Shown in pieces: positions 35,909 to 48,749 of a stretch of DNA of 64,000 nt (positions within the stretch are counted from its first letter, which is position 1; each line of letters opens with the position of its first letter). Below the pieces are notes generated by a model. It made no database searches. It saw only the letters and a list, made by a program, of their open reading frames with translations, and was not told the DNA's origin. The position numbers were made by a program, and so were the translations under genes. The DNA comes from Adiantum capillus-veneris. Taxonomy: Eukaryota > Streptophyta > Polypodiopsida > Polypodiales > Pteridaceae. The stretch lies in contig CM043960.1 in assembly GCA_014529385.2 (NCBI GenBank), positions 119,482,543 through 119,546,542 on the forward strand, read 5' to 3'.

Positions 35909-36740
35909 TGTGTGTGTGTGGGGGGGGGGGAGTATAACCCCCAAGAATGCCCCTAGCTTCCTTGGTCGGCCCCCCCATGTGGCTCAAGCTTGATGCTCAT
36001 TGGACCCCTGCAAAACTGACCAATCACATGCAGGATGCATTACAAGCAATAAGGGTAGTCTTGGGACAAGTGTCCCTCTTTCCCCTTAGAGAGAGAGGAC
36101 TTGATAAATGCAAAAACAATTAATTAAATCTTCTAAATTATCATTTAACCCCTTGGGTGGCCAACCAATAGGATTTAAGCACACCATGAGGGCAACATGA
36201 GGAGGAACTTGACAAGTTTCCCTTTTTCTTTCTTTGTACCAAGCTTGCCTTGTGTGAGGGTGTGTGTGTGTTCTCTCGCAACCCCCCTCTTGTAGGGCTC
36301 GCCCCCTCCTTGTAGGGATCATTGTTGACATTTGCACACCTTAGCCCCAAGCACCTTAGTCAGCAAGCATGCCAAAGCACCTCAAACCTGGGTAGTGTTC
36401 CCACAAGCACCTCAGGATCCCTAGTCAGCAAGCACGACAAGCACGACAAGCATCTCAAGCTTGGGCCGGGTTCCCACCTCAAGCTCAGCCCTAGCTAACA
36501 CTAACCTTTGGAGGTATTTAATGAAGCTAACCCTAAGGTATTTAAGCTCCATTAGCTAGCCTTTCTGTTTGACATACCATCTCTCATTTGGACCCCTTTA
36601 CCATTGGCCCCATGTTGAGATAGATTTGAAAGCCCATGTCTATATTCTAACCCTTGTCCCCGTTTATTCTCCCATATTAAATGATCAGTTTAATATAAGA
36701 AAATCATTTGGGTTGGTTAGATATTAGTTTTTATGTCATA
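35290..36740 (-). repeat. LTR-like sequence in minus orientation (partner of 36.8-38.3 kb)
   Basis: Read on the minus strand it matches the LTR that ends at 38340. GGAGCCGGTCCCCCCTCCAA at about 35401 is the reverse complement of the same block near 38106-38125. CCCATCAAGAGAGAC at about 35444 and GGGGGCGAGCC-type sequence near 36300 also have inverted partners at about 38078 and 37073. Both arms contain a CA/GT microsatellite at about the matching place. Identity is moderate with indels, so the pair is old or comes from two different insertions. Confidence 0.65.
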
Positions 36741-36801
36741 ATAATCAATATCTAATTCTCCTAAATGATTTTCTCATATTAAACTAATCATTTAATGTGG
36801 G
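36671..36801. repeat. 131-bp foldback (inverted repeat) at the LTR head-to-head junction
   Basis: The left arm from CCCATATTAAATGAT (36671) and the right arm ending ATCATTTAATGTGGG (36801) match as reverse complements over about 43 bases with 3 mismatches. They match again at TTAGATATT and AATATCTAA further in. The sequence could fold into a long hairpin. No target duplication is obvious. It may be a small foldback MITE or the symmetrical joint of the two LTR-like arms. Confidence 0.85.
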
Positions 36802-36804
36802 GAA

Positions 36805-39800
36805 GTGCCAGGGGAGAAAAATCTAGAATATTGGTTAAGATAGCAGACCGGCCACAGTAGGGATCCAAAGGAGGGAAATAGGGATCCAAAAGGGGGGCCA
36901 TCTGCAAAAGAGCCATGTGCAACAATGGGCTAAAAAGACCCTAAGGTTCAGCCCATTAAGACTTCCAAAATGCTAAGGTTCCAAAATTCAAAGGTTATGT
37001 CCAAAGGTCAACCCTAGGGAAATTGGATGCTTTGTGTGTGACCAAAAAAGTCTTTGAATATCCCTACATAGGAGGGGGCGAGCCTAGCAAGTAGGGGATG
37101 AGAGAGAAGGCCACACACACACACACACACACACACACAAGCTCCCTTTACACAAAGGGAATGAGGGACACATGTCAGCTCCCTAGGCCAGATGCCCACA
37201 AGGTGTACCCAATTCCTATTGGATGACCCTTGAAGTGGACAAATGAGAATTAGGCTAGAGTAAATTTAGCCTAATTAATTTTAAAACACTTATAAAAAGA
37301 ACCAATGAAAATCAAGTCTCCTGGATGATTATTGGACAGCCTGTGAAGGGGTCCAATAGGAATTGAGCAGCCCAATGGGCTACTTAATTTCTATTGGTCA
37401 GAATGGGGAAAGGTCCAATGGGTATTTAATTCATTTAAATCAATTAAGTTTAATTGATTAAGCTCTCACAAAAGGGGAAAGGGGGACAGATGTCAGGAGG
37501 CTATCACTTATGTTGCTTAATAACCATTGGCTTGTCTTGGGGAGGTCCAATGGGGAGCTTGCAAGAGTAAATAGCAAGAGGGATCACCCAAGGGAGAGAA
37601 GGGGCTGATTTTTGCAGGGCATTATCACACACACACTCACACAATCTCATGTGTGAAGAAAGAGAAGACTATCTCTTCCCAAGCTTTAATGGAGAGCTCA
37701 TCACCTACTCCAAGCTTGTGAGATAGAAGCCTACATCAACACACTCTTGGCATGTGGATGCAAATCCAACCAAGAGCCAAGCTTCAATGCATGCTCATCT
37801 CCTCTACCAAGCTAATTACTAAGCTAAGCTATGCTAATATGAGTGATTACGTGAGGAGATGTACATCTTTCTCATAAGATACTCCTTCTTCCTCTCAATC
37901 TACTCTCATACCCTGCTAGCTCTCACCATCTTCGAAGGTGTGTGAGATCTTGGGTCTGAGAACGGGGATAATTAAAGTTGTGTTTGCTAAGTGTTTTGCT
38001 TAGTGCATGAAGCTTTCATCTTCATTGCACTAGCTATTCTTGAAGGAACACAAAGAATTGTATTGTACAATGTCTCTCTTGATGGGAAAAACCATAATAC
38101 AAAGCCTTTTGGAGGGGGGACCGGCTCCATGCAAATCCGGTCCTCAAATGTTGTCAATAGCTTAATTTCTCTCTCTTTTGAAAGTATTGTTGATGCTATC
38201 TAACTAGGTGTTATGCTTTTTGTTGCTCTCTCCACCCAAGCACTCTTGTAATTCTTATTAGGAATCTATTCTAATGAAATTCCCACTATGTTCATGCTAA
38301 TTTCCGCTACACACAAGTTTTTAGGCCATTAACTGTAACATCGGTATCAGAGCACAAGGTTTCTCTTTTCTTGCTCAAGAAGGGAGGTCCTCAAGCTAGC
38401 TATAAATGGTTGGTATTATTAATTGCATGTGAGTAAGTAGAATAGGGATTTTTCAGCCTTGCAGTGCTCCTGCCTTCGTGCAATTAACGGGGCATCACCG
38501 TCGAGAGCTATGGTCTTAATAGTGGAGTCCTACGGGGCTTGCCTACGGCTTAACCACTATTGAGCTATTAGAAGCTTGACAGGAGCCGGTGCTGTTTTGG
38601 TGTCGAAAGACCCTCTCTTCTATTCCTTGCAATTAATGGTATTCGAGCTGCGAGTACAGTAGCTTGAGTGCTTTTTCTAAAGGGGTAAAGAGGAGTAGCA
38701 ACTAGGGCTTGAAGTGCCAAAGTACACCTAAAAAGTTTACACCTAAAAGTTGTTAGAATGGCTGACAATAGTAAAGAGAGTGAAATTAATGTTGATAACT
38801 TTGATTTTGCTAATGAACAAGCTACTAATGATGCTCCGATGCTTGTTAACTATCTTGTTTCTAGGCTTCAACAAGCCATGGGCAATCCATCTCTCCAAAG
38901 CGAAGTGCAACGGAAGCTCCATGCTCACGGGATTCTCCAAGCTCATCACCATGACGAGAGAACACCTAGGAAGCCTCCTTGTGAGACTCCCAAAAGAGGT
39001 CTCTCTCCGATTTGGGAAGAAGAAGAGAATCCATACGAAGGGCTCAAGAATTTACTTCGTGATGATGCATCTCCTTCCCAAAGGAGAACTCAAGAGCCTC
39101 CACCGAAGGAACGATAAAGAAGTGAGTCTCCCGCCACCTCGGCGGAGATGGCTCCACGAAGACGGCGGGCTAAACGCTCTCCATCACCACCAAAGCGGAG
39201 AAGACCATCACACTCTTCTCCACTCCATAATTCAAAGAGGGATGATAAAAAGCAAGAGAAGAAAAAGGCGAGAAAGAGGACACCCTCTTCTTCATCCTCT
39301 TCCTCTTATGAAAGTGATGGTGAAGACAACGAAGATCAAGACAAGAAAGAGGCGAGAAAGAGGTCGCCCTCTTCTCCACCTTCTTCAAATTCTTCACCTT
39401 TTGAAGAAAGTGATGGTGCAACCTTTTAACCATCAAATAGAAGAGGCCATAGGAAATCCTATGCCACATGGAAGAGGTCATCCAAGTTGAAGAAATTCAA
39501 AGAGGGAGGGAAGAGCATCTCTTTCCTTACCTATGATGGTACCTTTGGTGCTACGGACAAAGTCTTGGCCTTCATCCAGCAATTTGATGCGGCGTTTGGA
39601 GATGAGGGCTTCACAGAGTCCTTCATGCTACGCCATGTAGCTATGCACTTTCAACGCGAGGAAATGGTGGTCTAGCCTACGAGCCAACGGTGAAGCTCCA
39701 CGAACATTGAAAGCTTTAAGAGCTTCCATTATGAAGCAATTTTTGGCCACCGATGCCAAAGACAAAGTACTCACCGAATGGCGAAGCTTAAAGCTCTCTC

Positions 39801-40109
39801 CCAATGAATCCATCCACAAATATGTAGACAAGTTTTGGGACCTACAACTCAAAACCACTGTCTTTAAAAAGTTGGATTTTGGAGAGCAAAAGCAACAATT
39901 TTGTGCAGGCTTAACCGAAGAAATGGTAGAGTATGTCAACTCCCAAAGGCCACATACCATATCGACGGTAATACACCATACTATGGTGGCCTCACGAATC
40001 AATTTCCAAACGGGGGCTAAAAGAAATAATAAGCCCCCGAAAAACAAGGGTTCCAATGAGCCTAAGGGGAAGGATGTTGACCGTTGGGTCAACAACACAA
40101 CATAACTCA
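36805..40109 (+). mobile_element. LTR element E (fossil, Ty3-type gag), 5' part
   Basis: Parts: a 5' LTR of about 1.5 kb ending TGTAACA at 38340; a primer site CGGTATCAGAGCACAAGG at 38342-38359, a match to the initiator tRNA-Met type; and a gag region about 38.75-40.1 kb. Gag has an Arg/Ser-rich basic middle and then a Retrotrans_gag domain (FLTYDGTFGATDKV, later VLTEWRSLKLSPNESIHKYV). The element is interrupted on the right by the LTR of element D at 40110. Its downstream part is not recognised in the window. A few breaks are visible. The left LTR border is uncertain. Confidence 0.7.
38342..38359 (+). other. primer-binding site of element E (tRNA-Met type)
   Basis: CGGTATCAGAGCACAAGG follows the LTR end TAACA after one base. 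The known plant consensus complementary to initiator tRNA-Met is TGGTATCAGAGC, so it differs at the first base only. Confidence 0.8.
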
Positions 40110-41032
40110 TGTTTCGTACCAAAGTCTTATCTTTTGCGAGTTATGAAATGCTGCGGATTATGGCTATAAACATCATTTGTAATGAGAAGTTATTCTAGGT
40201 TCAGAAGCCGGGGTGCAATGGCACTTCCAGATTGTAAATACAAAGCCATTTGACCCTTTCAACCCCATTTTTGGTTAAACCTAAGGTAGCCTTAGTATAT
40301 AAGGTACCTAGGTCATTTTGTAAAGAAGACTTTTATCATAATCAAACTTTTAGCGCTGCCGTCTACTGTGTGTGAGAGAGAAAGAGAGTGAGCGTGAGCT
40401 TCATCCTCTTGCTACGCCCGACTCGCTCAACACATTGGAGATCCGACTGCACCATTGCTGTAGGCTCGAGGAGAGCTACGCGACAAAGCCAAGCATTCCA
40501 CGTGAGACGAAGCGCACACACCGACGCATCTACGAGCTATTTGTGGTCGTAAGTGTATCAAACGATGTCTGTTTTCTACGTGCTAGTAGTCTATAGAATC
40601 GTGGCGACATAAGCTACGCATAGGTACTCATAAATTTTAGTTTCGGGCACTTTCAAAATTCTGCTCTGTCATCCTACGCGTTTTCCGCAAATGGGTTTAG
40701 AGTGAGGGTTTTGAGTGTAGACTCTTAGGGACAAGTGTATCCTAGTGAGGGGATGGTGTTCCTTAAGTTTCGTAGGAATCTGGCATGATTAGGTGAGTTA
40801 CCTTCCATATGTGTGTATGTGGCTAGGTGGTGTAGTTGAGAGCAGTGAGGTTCTTGATTGTGGTTTAGTTGGCCTTCCAGAGTGTTGTATGTGTAGGATG
40901 GTCTCAGTCTGACAAGCTAGAGAGATTTCCTCCGTGTGCCTATCGTGTCATCTGTGTCCTCGATTGACATTATGTTGATCTAGGTAGTGTTTGCATGCAC
41001 TTCATGGGTGTGTGAATCGCTCCCGTCCAACA
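40110..41032 (+). repeat. 5' LTR of element D (923 bp)
   Basis: It runs from TGTTTCGTACC to CCAACA, directly before the primer site. TATATAAGG at 40296-40304 is a good TATA box. The R/U5 part has a (GA)-rich stretch and shares ordered landmarks with the LTR at 7092-8014, and both are 923 bp by these borders. The leader half-site CATCCTACGCGT lies at 40670-40681. The left border interrupts element E. The right end is firm because of the primer site; the left end is inferred from the family comparison. Confidence 0.75.
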
Positions 41033-41033
41033 T

Positions 41034-41051
41034 TGGCGCCGCTGCTGGGGA
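41034..41051 (+). other. primer-binding site of element D (tRNA-Asp type)
   Basis: TGGCGCCGCTGCTGGGGA lies one base after the LTR end. It differs at two positions from TGGCGCCGTTGCCGGGGA, the complement of the 3' end of plant tRNA-Asp with its CCA tail (family knowledge). Confidence 0.85.
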
Positions 41052-41575
41052 CACAAGGACCTAAGTAGGTTTCCTACTAACACTCGTGTGATGGTTGCTT
41101 GATTTAGTTTCGGCTAAAGAAAGTGTTTTTCTTAAGTGGATCCGGAAGAGGATATTCCGCGATCAAGTGGATAGCCAGGAAGCGTGTGTCTTGCCGAGGG
41201 TCTACGACTAGATAGGTTTAGTTAGGATCTGTGGATTAGAGTAGTTGTTGGTGGTCGAGTGATTTGTGAGGTGATAAAAGCGTTTACTAGTCCGTGTGTG
41301 GCAGTGAAGTGTTTTTCTACTCATAGATGCAAAACCCCATATGATTTGTAGGAGTAGCTTTAGGTAAGTGATCCGATTCTGATCTAGAGCTATTCAACAC
41401 TGAATTATTTGCTAAAGTGCTTGATTGCATTTGAAATCACGGAAAAGTGTGCTTTTGAGGGTAAAAATGCATTAAACAAGCTTTTGTGGATATTTTTGTA
41501 TGACTGGCTGATGTTGTGCATATAAAAGAGCATTTGCAAGGGTTCTGTGAAGAAAACCTGCAATTCTGTAAACAT

Positions 41576-42985
41576 AGACATCCTACGCGTAGGATGTCTC
41601 AAGGGGGTTCTGGAGATCAAATTTGAAAATTCTAACTGCACCAGTGGGTTCAGAGAGTAGGTTTTATCCTATTTTCATATTGACTTGGGTGTTTTTCCCT
41701 ATTTTTGTTGACCAAAATCCAAAAGGCGGAGTCAGAAAACGTAAAATTTCATAAAAGGCTTAAACTGAGTGATTTTTGCATATTTTTGCAATTGTGAAGC
41801 ATACTTGCACTTGTCGAAAGCATAAGGAAGCATCAGTGACACTTCAGTCTCAAAAAATCAGCAGTAGACATCCTACGCGTAGGATGTCTACAGGGTGATT
41901 TGGTGGAAATTTTGAAAATCTGAGGTTACCAGTGTGTTCATAAGGTAGGTTTTACCCTATTTTCACCTGGAAAGTGGAAATTTGACCAAATTTTGACAGA
42001 TCAAAGCCGAAAGACGAGAACCGCCAAACATCCTACCCACATTGTGCCCAAGGCCTAATTTTGAGACCAAACTATAGGATGACTCCATAGGCATGTTCTA
42101 AATGATATATTGAGTGACTGAGGGAGTTTTCATATCATTTGGGTCAGTGAAAGTGAAGATTGAATAGACTTTAGCATTTTTGACTGAAAAAGGCAAGAAC
42201 AGCTAAAATTTGGGACTTTTGAAATCCAAACCAAGTTCTAAGCATACCATTGGGTTGCTGACATCAAGGGGAAGCTTTGGGTCAAGTCTTGGTTCAAACA
42301 GGCCAAAAAGACATCCTATGCGTAGGATGTCATATGTGTGATTTTGGACTCTAAACAAAATTATGAGCATACCACAGTGATCAGCACCTTAAGGAGAGTC
42401 TGTGATTCAAATTTGGGTCAATTCTGAGCAAAAAGACATCCTACGCGTAGGATGTCTAAGGCATGATTTTGAGACCAAAATTCTCCTGTGACCATACCAT
42501 GTTGTCATATAGCCTTAGGCAAGCCTCCTAAGCAAATTTGGTCCAATTTGGAGTTGATTTGACTTAGGAATTTATCAAAACAGACATCAGGCTTTTGGAA
42601 CAGATTCTTGATCATTTGACCAACCTATAGGTAAAAATAAAAAGTAAAATAGTTGTGAGATTAGCACATCAAGGGGAAGCTACATTGCAAGTTTGAGCTG
42701 AAACAGAGCAAAAAGACATCTTACGTGTAGGATGTCTCCAGCTTGATTTAGGACTCAAAACCAACCTATGAGCACACCACTCTGATCAGCACATCAAGGA
42801 GAAGCTGGGGTGAAAATTTCAAGTCATTCTGAGCAAAAAGACATCCTACGCGTAGGATGTATCAAGGCCATTTTTAGGTCCAAAGGAAAATATGAGCATA
42901 CCATTGTGTTGCTGGACTTAAGGGGAGTATTTGGACCAAATTTGTTAAATTTTGAGCATATAGACATCCTACGCGTACGATGTCT
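41576..42985. repeat. leader palindrome array, type 1, in element D
   Basis: Palindromes with the same half-site as in element A are centred at 41587.5, 41877.5, 42320.5, 42445.5, 42725.5, 42850.5 and 42973.5. A diverged half-site is at 42028-42037 (CATCCTACCCA, then TTGTG), and a weaker one near 42582. Intervals are 290, then about 160 and 283, then mostly 123-148. The intervening sequence is a recognisable monomer (GAGCATACCA, ACATCAAGGGGAAGCT, CAATTCTGAGCAAAAAG). The 285-bp steps in element A therefore look like dimers of a unit of about 125-145 bp. The CCCA variant half-site is shared with 3286 in element A, so the arrays have a common origin. Confidence 0.95.
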
Positions 42986-43235
42986 CTAGGCCAGTTTTAG
43001 GGTCCAACTGTACTATTAACCATACAGAAGTGTTCACAGTGTCACAGAGATCCCAAATCTGTTTTCAAAATTGAATTTGGACTCATTTTGACCAGTCTAA
43101 ACTGCATTTCACTGTTTTGGCCATAACTTTCACAAACAGTATCGGATCGGAAAAGTTTTTATATCAAAACGTAGCCTGAGAGCAGCTCTGCAGATCTTAG
43201 AGAAAAACTTGAACTAAATGCATGCCAACGGCAAC

Positions 43236-46200
43236 TGGACTAAGTCTACTTGAACCAAGCAAAAGCTCTTAAGCCCAGAAATCATGTCTACCCTAGATTC
43301 AAACGTAGCTTACACAAGCTTGGAGATCCCGACGATAGAGGAATATCCTCCCACAATGGATCTTCCAAACTTGCAATTGATAAAGACCCATCTTGTTGAG
43401 AGAGTTTGGATGATTGGTCATGAGAGTGAAGGACTATATAGATACATTGACGACAATGAGGTCAATCTTTATAGGTGCTCATATCCATACCTAGAAGACA
43501 TAACAGATTACAAGCTCTTATATGTCTACACATACAGAGTCGACTATCAATGGAGATCTATAGTTGTCAATAAGTATGGATGAGAATACAGAGTTGTAGA
43601 AAGCACAAATCCACAGACTGTACTAGAAAGAGGTGGATATTTGGTCAACGAAGGACCACAAATGCCTCCACCAAACACGAGAATTCCTATAGGAATTCCA
43701 AGAAGAGAGCCACCAGGATTCCCTTCAAGAGCGATAACGAGAGAAGGATTGGGAGAGTCTCTGGTTAGACTTGTAGACAATCGACGAGTTAGACCATCCC
43801 AAGTCCAAAAATGGGTAAATAGAAAATACTCTAAAGATAAAGATCCGAGAGATCACGTAGCGGCTTTTAGAAGAGTGATTAGAGTAGAGGAAGTTTCAGA
43901 TTTTGCGACACAGTTTGCGTGATTTAGATTGACTCTAGAAGATGATGCAGCTACATGGTTCGACTCGGTGGAAAAATGGGATTTTGAGACCCTAGATGAG
44001 CTGTTTGAGGAGTTTATTGGCAACCATTTAGTTCAACTTTGAAAAAAACATCGTTTAAGGCCTCAAAATTCATCTAGAAGTCAGGGGTGTCTAAAAGAGA
44101 CAATTTGCGAGAATTGTGAGAAAACGGTTGCGGTTTCGGACATAGTTTCGACTTTTCCCTAACCAAAGAACTTAAACACAGTGGACTACGTCTACTTGAA
44201 CCACGCAAAAGCTCTTAAGCCCAGAAATCATGTCTACCCTAGATTCAAACGCAGCTTACACAAGCTTGGAGATCCTGACGATAGAGGAATATCCTCCCAC
44301 AATGGATCTTCCAAACTTGCAATTGATAAAGACCCATCTTGTTGAGAGAGTTTGGATGATTGGTCATGAGAGTGAAGGACTATATAGATACATTGACGAC
44401 AATGAGGTCAATCTTTATAGGTGCTCATATCCATACCTAGAAGACATAACAGATTACAAGCTCTTATATGTCTACACATACAGAGTCGACTATCAATGGA
44501 GATCTATAGTTGTCAATAAGTATGGATGAGAATACAGAGTTGTAGAAAGCACAAATCCACAGACTGTACTAGAAAGAGGTGGATATTTGGTCAACGAAGG
44601 ACCACAAATGCCTCCACCAAACACGAGAATTCCTATAGGAATTCCAAGAAGAGAGCCACCAGGATTCCCTTCAAGAGCGATAACGAGAGAAGGATTGGGA
44701 GAGTCTCTGGTTAGACTTGTAGACAATCGACGAGTTAGACCATCCCAAGTCCAAAAATGGGTAAATAGAAAATACTCTGAAGATAAAGATCCAAGAGATC
44801 ACGTAGCGGCTTTTAGAAGAGTGATTAGAGTAGAGGAAGTTTCAGATTTTGCGACACAGTTTGCGGGATTTGGATTGACTCTAAAAGATGATGCAGCTAC
44901 ATGGTTCGACTCGGTGGAAAAATGGGATTTTGAGACCCAAGATGAGCTGTTTGAGGAATTTATTGGCAACCATTTAGTTCAACTTTGAAAAAAACATCGT
45001 TTAAGGCCTCAAAATTCATCTGGAAGTCAGGGGTATCTAAAAGCGACAATTTGCAAGAATTGTGAGAAAACGGTTGCGGTTTCGGACATAGTTTTGACTT
45101 TTCCCTAACCAAAGAACTTGAACACAGTGGACTAAGTCTACTTGAACCAAGCAAAAGCTCTTAAGCCCAAAAATCATGTCTACCCTACATTCAAACGCAG
45201 CTTACACAAGCTTGGAGATCCCGACGATAGAGGAATATCCTCCCACAATGGATCTTCCAAACTTGCAATTGATAAAGAGCCATCTTGTTGAGAGAGTTTG
45301 GATGATTGGTCATGAGAGTGAAGGACTATATAGATACATTGACGACAATGAGGTCAATCTTTATAGGTGCTCAGATCCATACCTAGAAGAGATAACGGAT
45401 TACAAGCTCTTATATGTCTACACATACGGAGTCGACTACCAATGTAGATCTATAGTTGCCGACAAGTATGGAACGAGAATACAGAGTTGTAGAAAGCACA
45501 AATCCACAGACTGTACTAGAAAGAGGTGGATATTTGGTCAACGAAGGACCACAAATGCCTCCACCAAACACGAGAATTCCTATAGGAATTCCAAGAAGAG
45601 AGCCACCGGGATTCCCTTCAAGAGCGATAACGAGAGAAGGATTGGGAGAGTCTCTAGTTCGACTTGTAGACAATCGACGAGTTAGACCATCCCAAGTCCA
45701 CAAATGGGTAAATAGAAAATACTCCGGAGATAAAGATCCGAGAGATCACGTAGCGGCTTTTAGAAGAGTGATTAGAGTAGAGGAAGTTTCAGATTTTGCG
45801 ACACAGTTTGCGGGATTTGGATTGACTCTAGAAAATGATGCAGCTACATGGTTCGACTCGGTGGAAAAATGGGATTTTGTGACCCTAGATGAGCTGTTTG
45901 AGGAGTTTATTGGCAACCATTTAGTTCAACTTTGAAAAAAACATCGTTTAAGGCCTCGAAATTCATCTAGAAGTCAGGGGTGTCTAAAAGCGACAATTTG
46001 CGAGAATTGTGAGAAAATGGTTGCGGTTTCGGACATAGTTTCGACTTTTCCCTAACCAAAGAACTTGAACACAGTGGACTAAGTCTACTTGAACCAAGCA
46101 AAAGATCTTAAGCCCAAAAAGTATGTCTACCCTAGATTCAAACGCAGCTTACACAAGCTTGGAGATCCCGACGATAGAGGAATATCCTCCCACAAGGGAT

Positions 46201-48749
46201 CTTCCAAACTTGCAATTGATAAAGAGCCATCTTGTTGAGAGAGATTGGATGATTGGTCATGAGAGTGAAGGACTATATAGATACATTGACGACAATGAGG
46301 TCAATCTTTATAGGTGCTCAGATCCATACCTAGAAGAGATAACGGATTACAAGCTCTTATATGTCTACACATACGGAGTCGACTACCAATGGAGATCTAT
46401 AGTTGCCGACAAGTATGGAACGAGAATACAGAGTTGTAGAAAGCACAAATCCACAGACTGTACTAGAAAGAGGTGGATATTTGATCAACGAAGGACCACA
46501 AATGCCTCCACCAAACACGAGAATTCCTATAGGAATTCCAAGAAGAGAGCCACCAGGATTCCCTTCAAGAGCCATAACGAGAGAAGGATTGGGAGAGTCT
46601 CTGGTTAGACTTGTAGACAATCGACGAGTTAGACCATCCAAAGTCCAGAAATGGGTAAATAGAAAATACTCCGGAGATAAAGATCCGAGAGATCATGTAG
46701 CGGCGTTTAGAAGAGTGATTAGAGCAAAGGAAGTTTCAGATTTTGCGACACAGTTTGCGGGATTTGGATTGACTCTAGAAGATGATGCAGCTAGATGGTT
46801 CGACTCGGTGGAAAAATGGGATTTTGAGACCCTAGATGAGCTATTTGAGGAGTTTATTGGCAACCATTTAGTTCAACTTTGAAAAAAATATGGTTTAAGG
46901 ACTCAAAATTCATCTGGAAGTCAGGGGTGTCTAAAAGCGACAATTTGCGAGAATTGTGAGAAAACGGTTGCGGTTTCAGACATAGTTTCGACTTTTCCTT
47001 AACCAAAGAACTTGAACACAGTGGACTAAGTCTACTTGAACCAAGCAAAAGCTCTTAAGCCCAGAAATCATGTCTACCCTAGATTCAAACGCAGCTTGCA
47101 CAAGCTTGGAGATCCCGACGATAGAGGAATATCCTTCCACAATGGATCTTCCAAACTTGCAATTGATAAAGACCCATCTTGTTGAGAGAGTTTGGATGAT
47201 TGGTCATGAGAGTGAAGGACTATATAGATACATTGACGACAATGAGGTCAATGTTTATAGGTGCTCAGATCCATACCTAGAAGAGATAACGGATTACAAG
47301 CTCTTATATGTCTACACATACGGAGTCGACTATCAATGGAGATCTATAGTTGTCAACAAGTATGGACGAGAATACAGAGTTGTAGAAAGCACAAATCCAC
47401 AGACTGTACTAGAAAGAGGTGGATATTTGGTCAACGAAGGACCACAAATGCCTCCACCAAACACGAGAATTCCTATAGGAATTCCAAGAAGAGAGCCACC
47501 AGGATTCCCTTCAAGAGCGATAACGAGAGAAGGATTGGGAGAGTCTCTGGTTAGACTTGTAGACAATCGACGAGTTAGACCATCCCAAGTCCAGAAATGG
47601 GTAAATAGAAAATACTCCGGAGATAAAGATCCGAGAGATCACGTAGCGGCTTTTAGAAGAGTGATTAGAGTAGAGGAAGTTTCAGATTTTGTGACACAGT
47701 TTGCGGGATTTGGATTGACTTTAGAAGATGATGCAGCTACATGGTTCGACTCGGTGGAAAAATGGGATTTTGTGACCCTAGAAGAGCTGTTTGAGGAGTT
47801 TATTGGCAACCATTTAGTTCAAATTTGAAAAAAACATGGTTTAAGGCCTCAAAATTCATCTAGAAGTCAGGGGTGTCTAAAAGCGACAATTTGCGAGAAT
47901 TGTGAGAAAACGGTTGCGGTTTGGGACATAGTTTCGACTTTTCCCTAACCAAAGAACTTGAACGCAGTGGACTAAGTCTACTTGAACCAAGCAAAAGATC
48001 TTAAGCCCAGAAATCATGTCTACCCTAGATTCAAACGCAGCTTACACAAGCTTGGAGATCCCGACGATAGAGGAATATCCTCCCACAATGGATCTTCCAA
48101 ACTTGCAATTGATAAAGACCCATCTTGTTGAGAGAGTTTGGATGATTGGTCATGAGAGTGAAGGACTATATAGATACATTGGCGACAATGAGGTCAATCT
48201 TTATAGGTGCTCAGATCCATACCTAGAAGAGATAATGGATTACAAGCTCTTATATGTCTACACATACGGAGTCGACTATCAATGGAGATCTATAGTTGTC
48301 GACAAGTATGGACGAGAATACAGAGTTGTAGAAAGCACAAATCCACAGACTGTACTAGAAAGAGGTGGATATTTGATCAATGAAGGACCACAAATGCCTC
48401 CACCAAACACGAGAATTCCTATAGGAATTCCAAGAAGAGAGCCACCAGGATTCCCTTCAAGAGCGATAATGAGAGAAGGATTGGGAGAGTCTCTGGTTAG
48501 ACTTGTAGACAATCGACGAGTTAGACCATCCCAAGTCCAGAAATGGGTAAATAGAAAATACTCCGGAGATAAAGATCCGAGAGATCACGTAGCGGCTTTT
48601 AGAAGAGTGATTAGAGCAGAGGAAGTTTCAGATTTTGCGACACAGTTTGCGGGATTTGGATTGACTCTAGAAGATGATGTAGCTAGATGGTTCGACTCGG
48701 TGGAAAAATGGGATTTTGAGACCCTAGATGAGCTATTTGAGGAGTTTAT
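43236..48749 (+). repeat. six-copy 946-bp tandem amplification of the gag start
   Basis: Copies of the MSTLDSN gag start begin at 43284, 44230, 45176, 46123, 47070 and 48016, spaced 946, 946, 947, 947 and 946 bp. Each unit contains about 50 bp of leader (TGGACTAAGTCTACTTGAAC), about 750 bp of gag N-terminus and about 145 bp of spacer. The last copy alone runs on into the rest of gag (junction at about 48750, after GAGTTTATTG). Copies are about 97-99% alike. Copies 1-2 share one set of variants and copies 3-4 another, which points to stepwise duplication of one or two units at a time. Confidence 0.97.

Noticed and set aside
41034-41051. Part of a tRNA gene
   Set aside because: Only the 18 bases complementary to a tRNA 3' end are present, right after an LTR end, so it is a primer-binding site. 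No cloverleaf was found anywhere in the window.
41576-42985. Palindromes as intrinsic terminators
   Set aside because: Bacterial-type terminators do not apply in plant nuclear DNA, and no T-run follows the dyads consistently.
43284-48400. Six separate MSTLDSN genes forming a gene family cluster
   Set aside because: Unit spacing of 946-947 bp including leader and spacer, and continuity with gag in the last copy, show a tandem amplification within one element.
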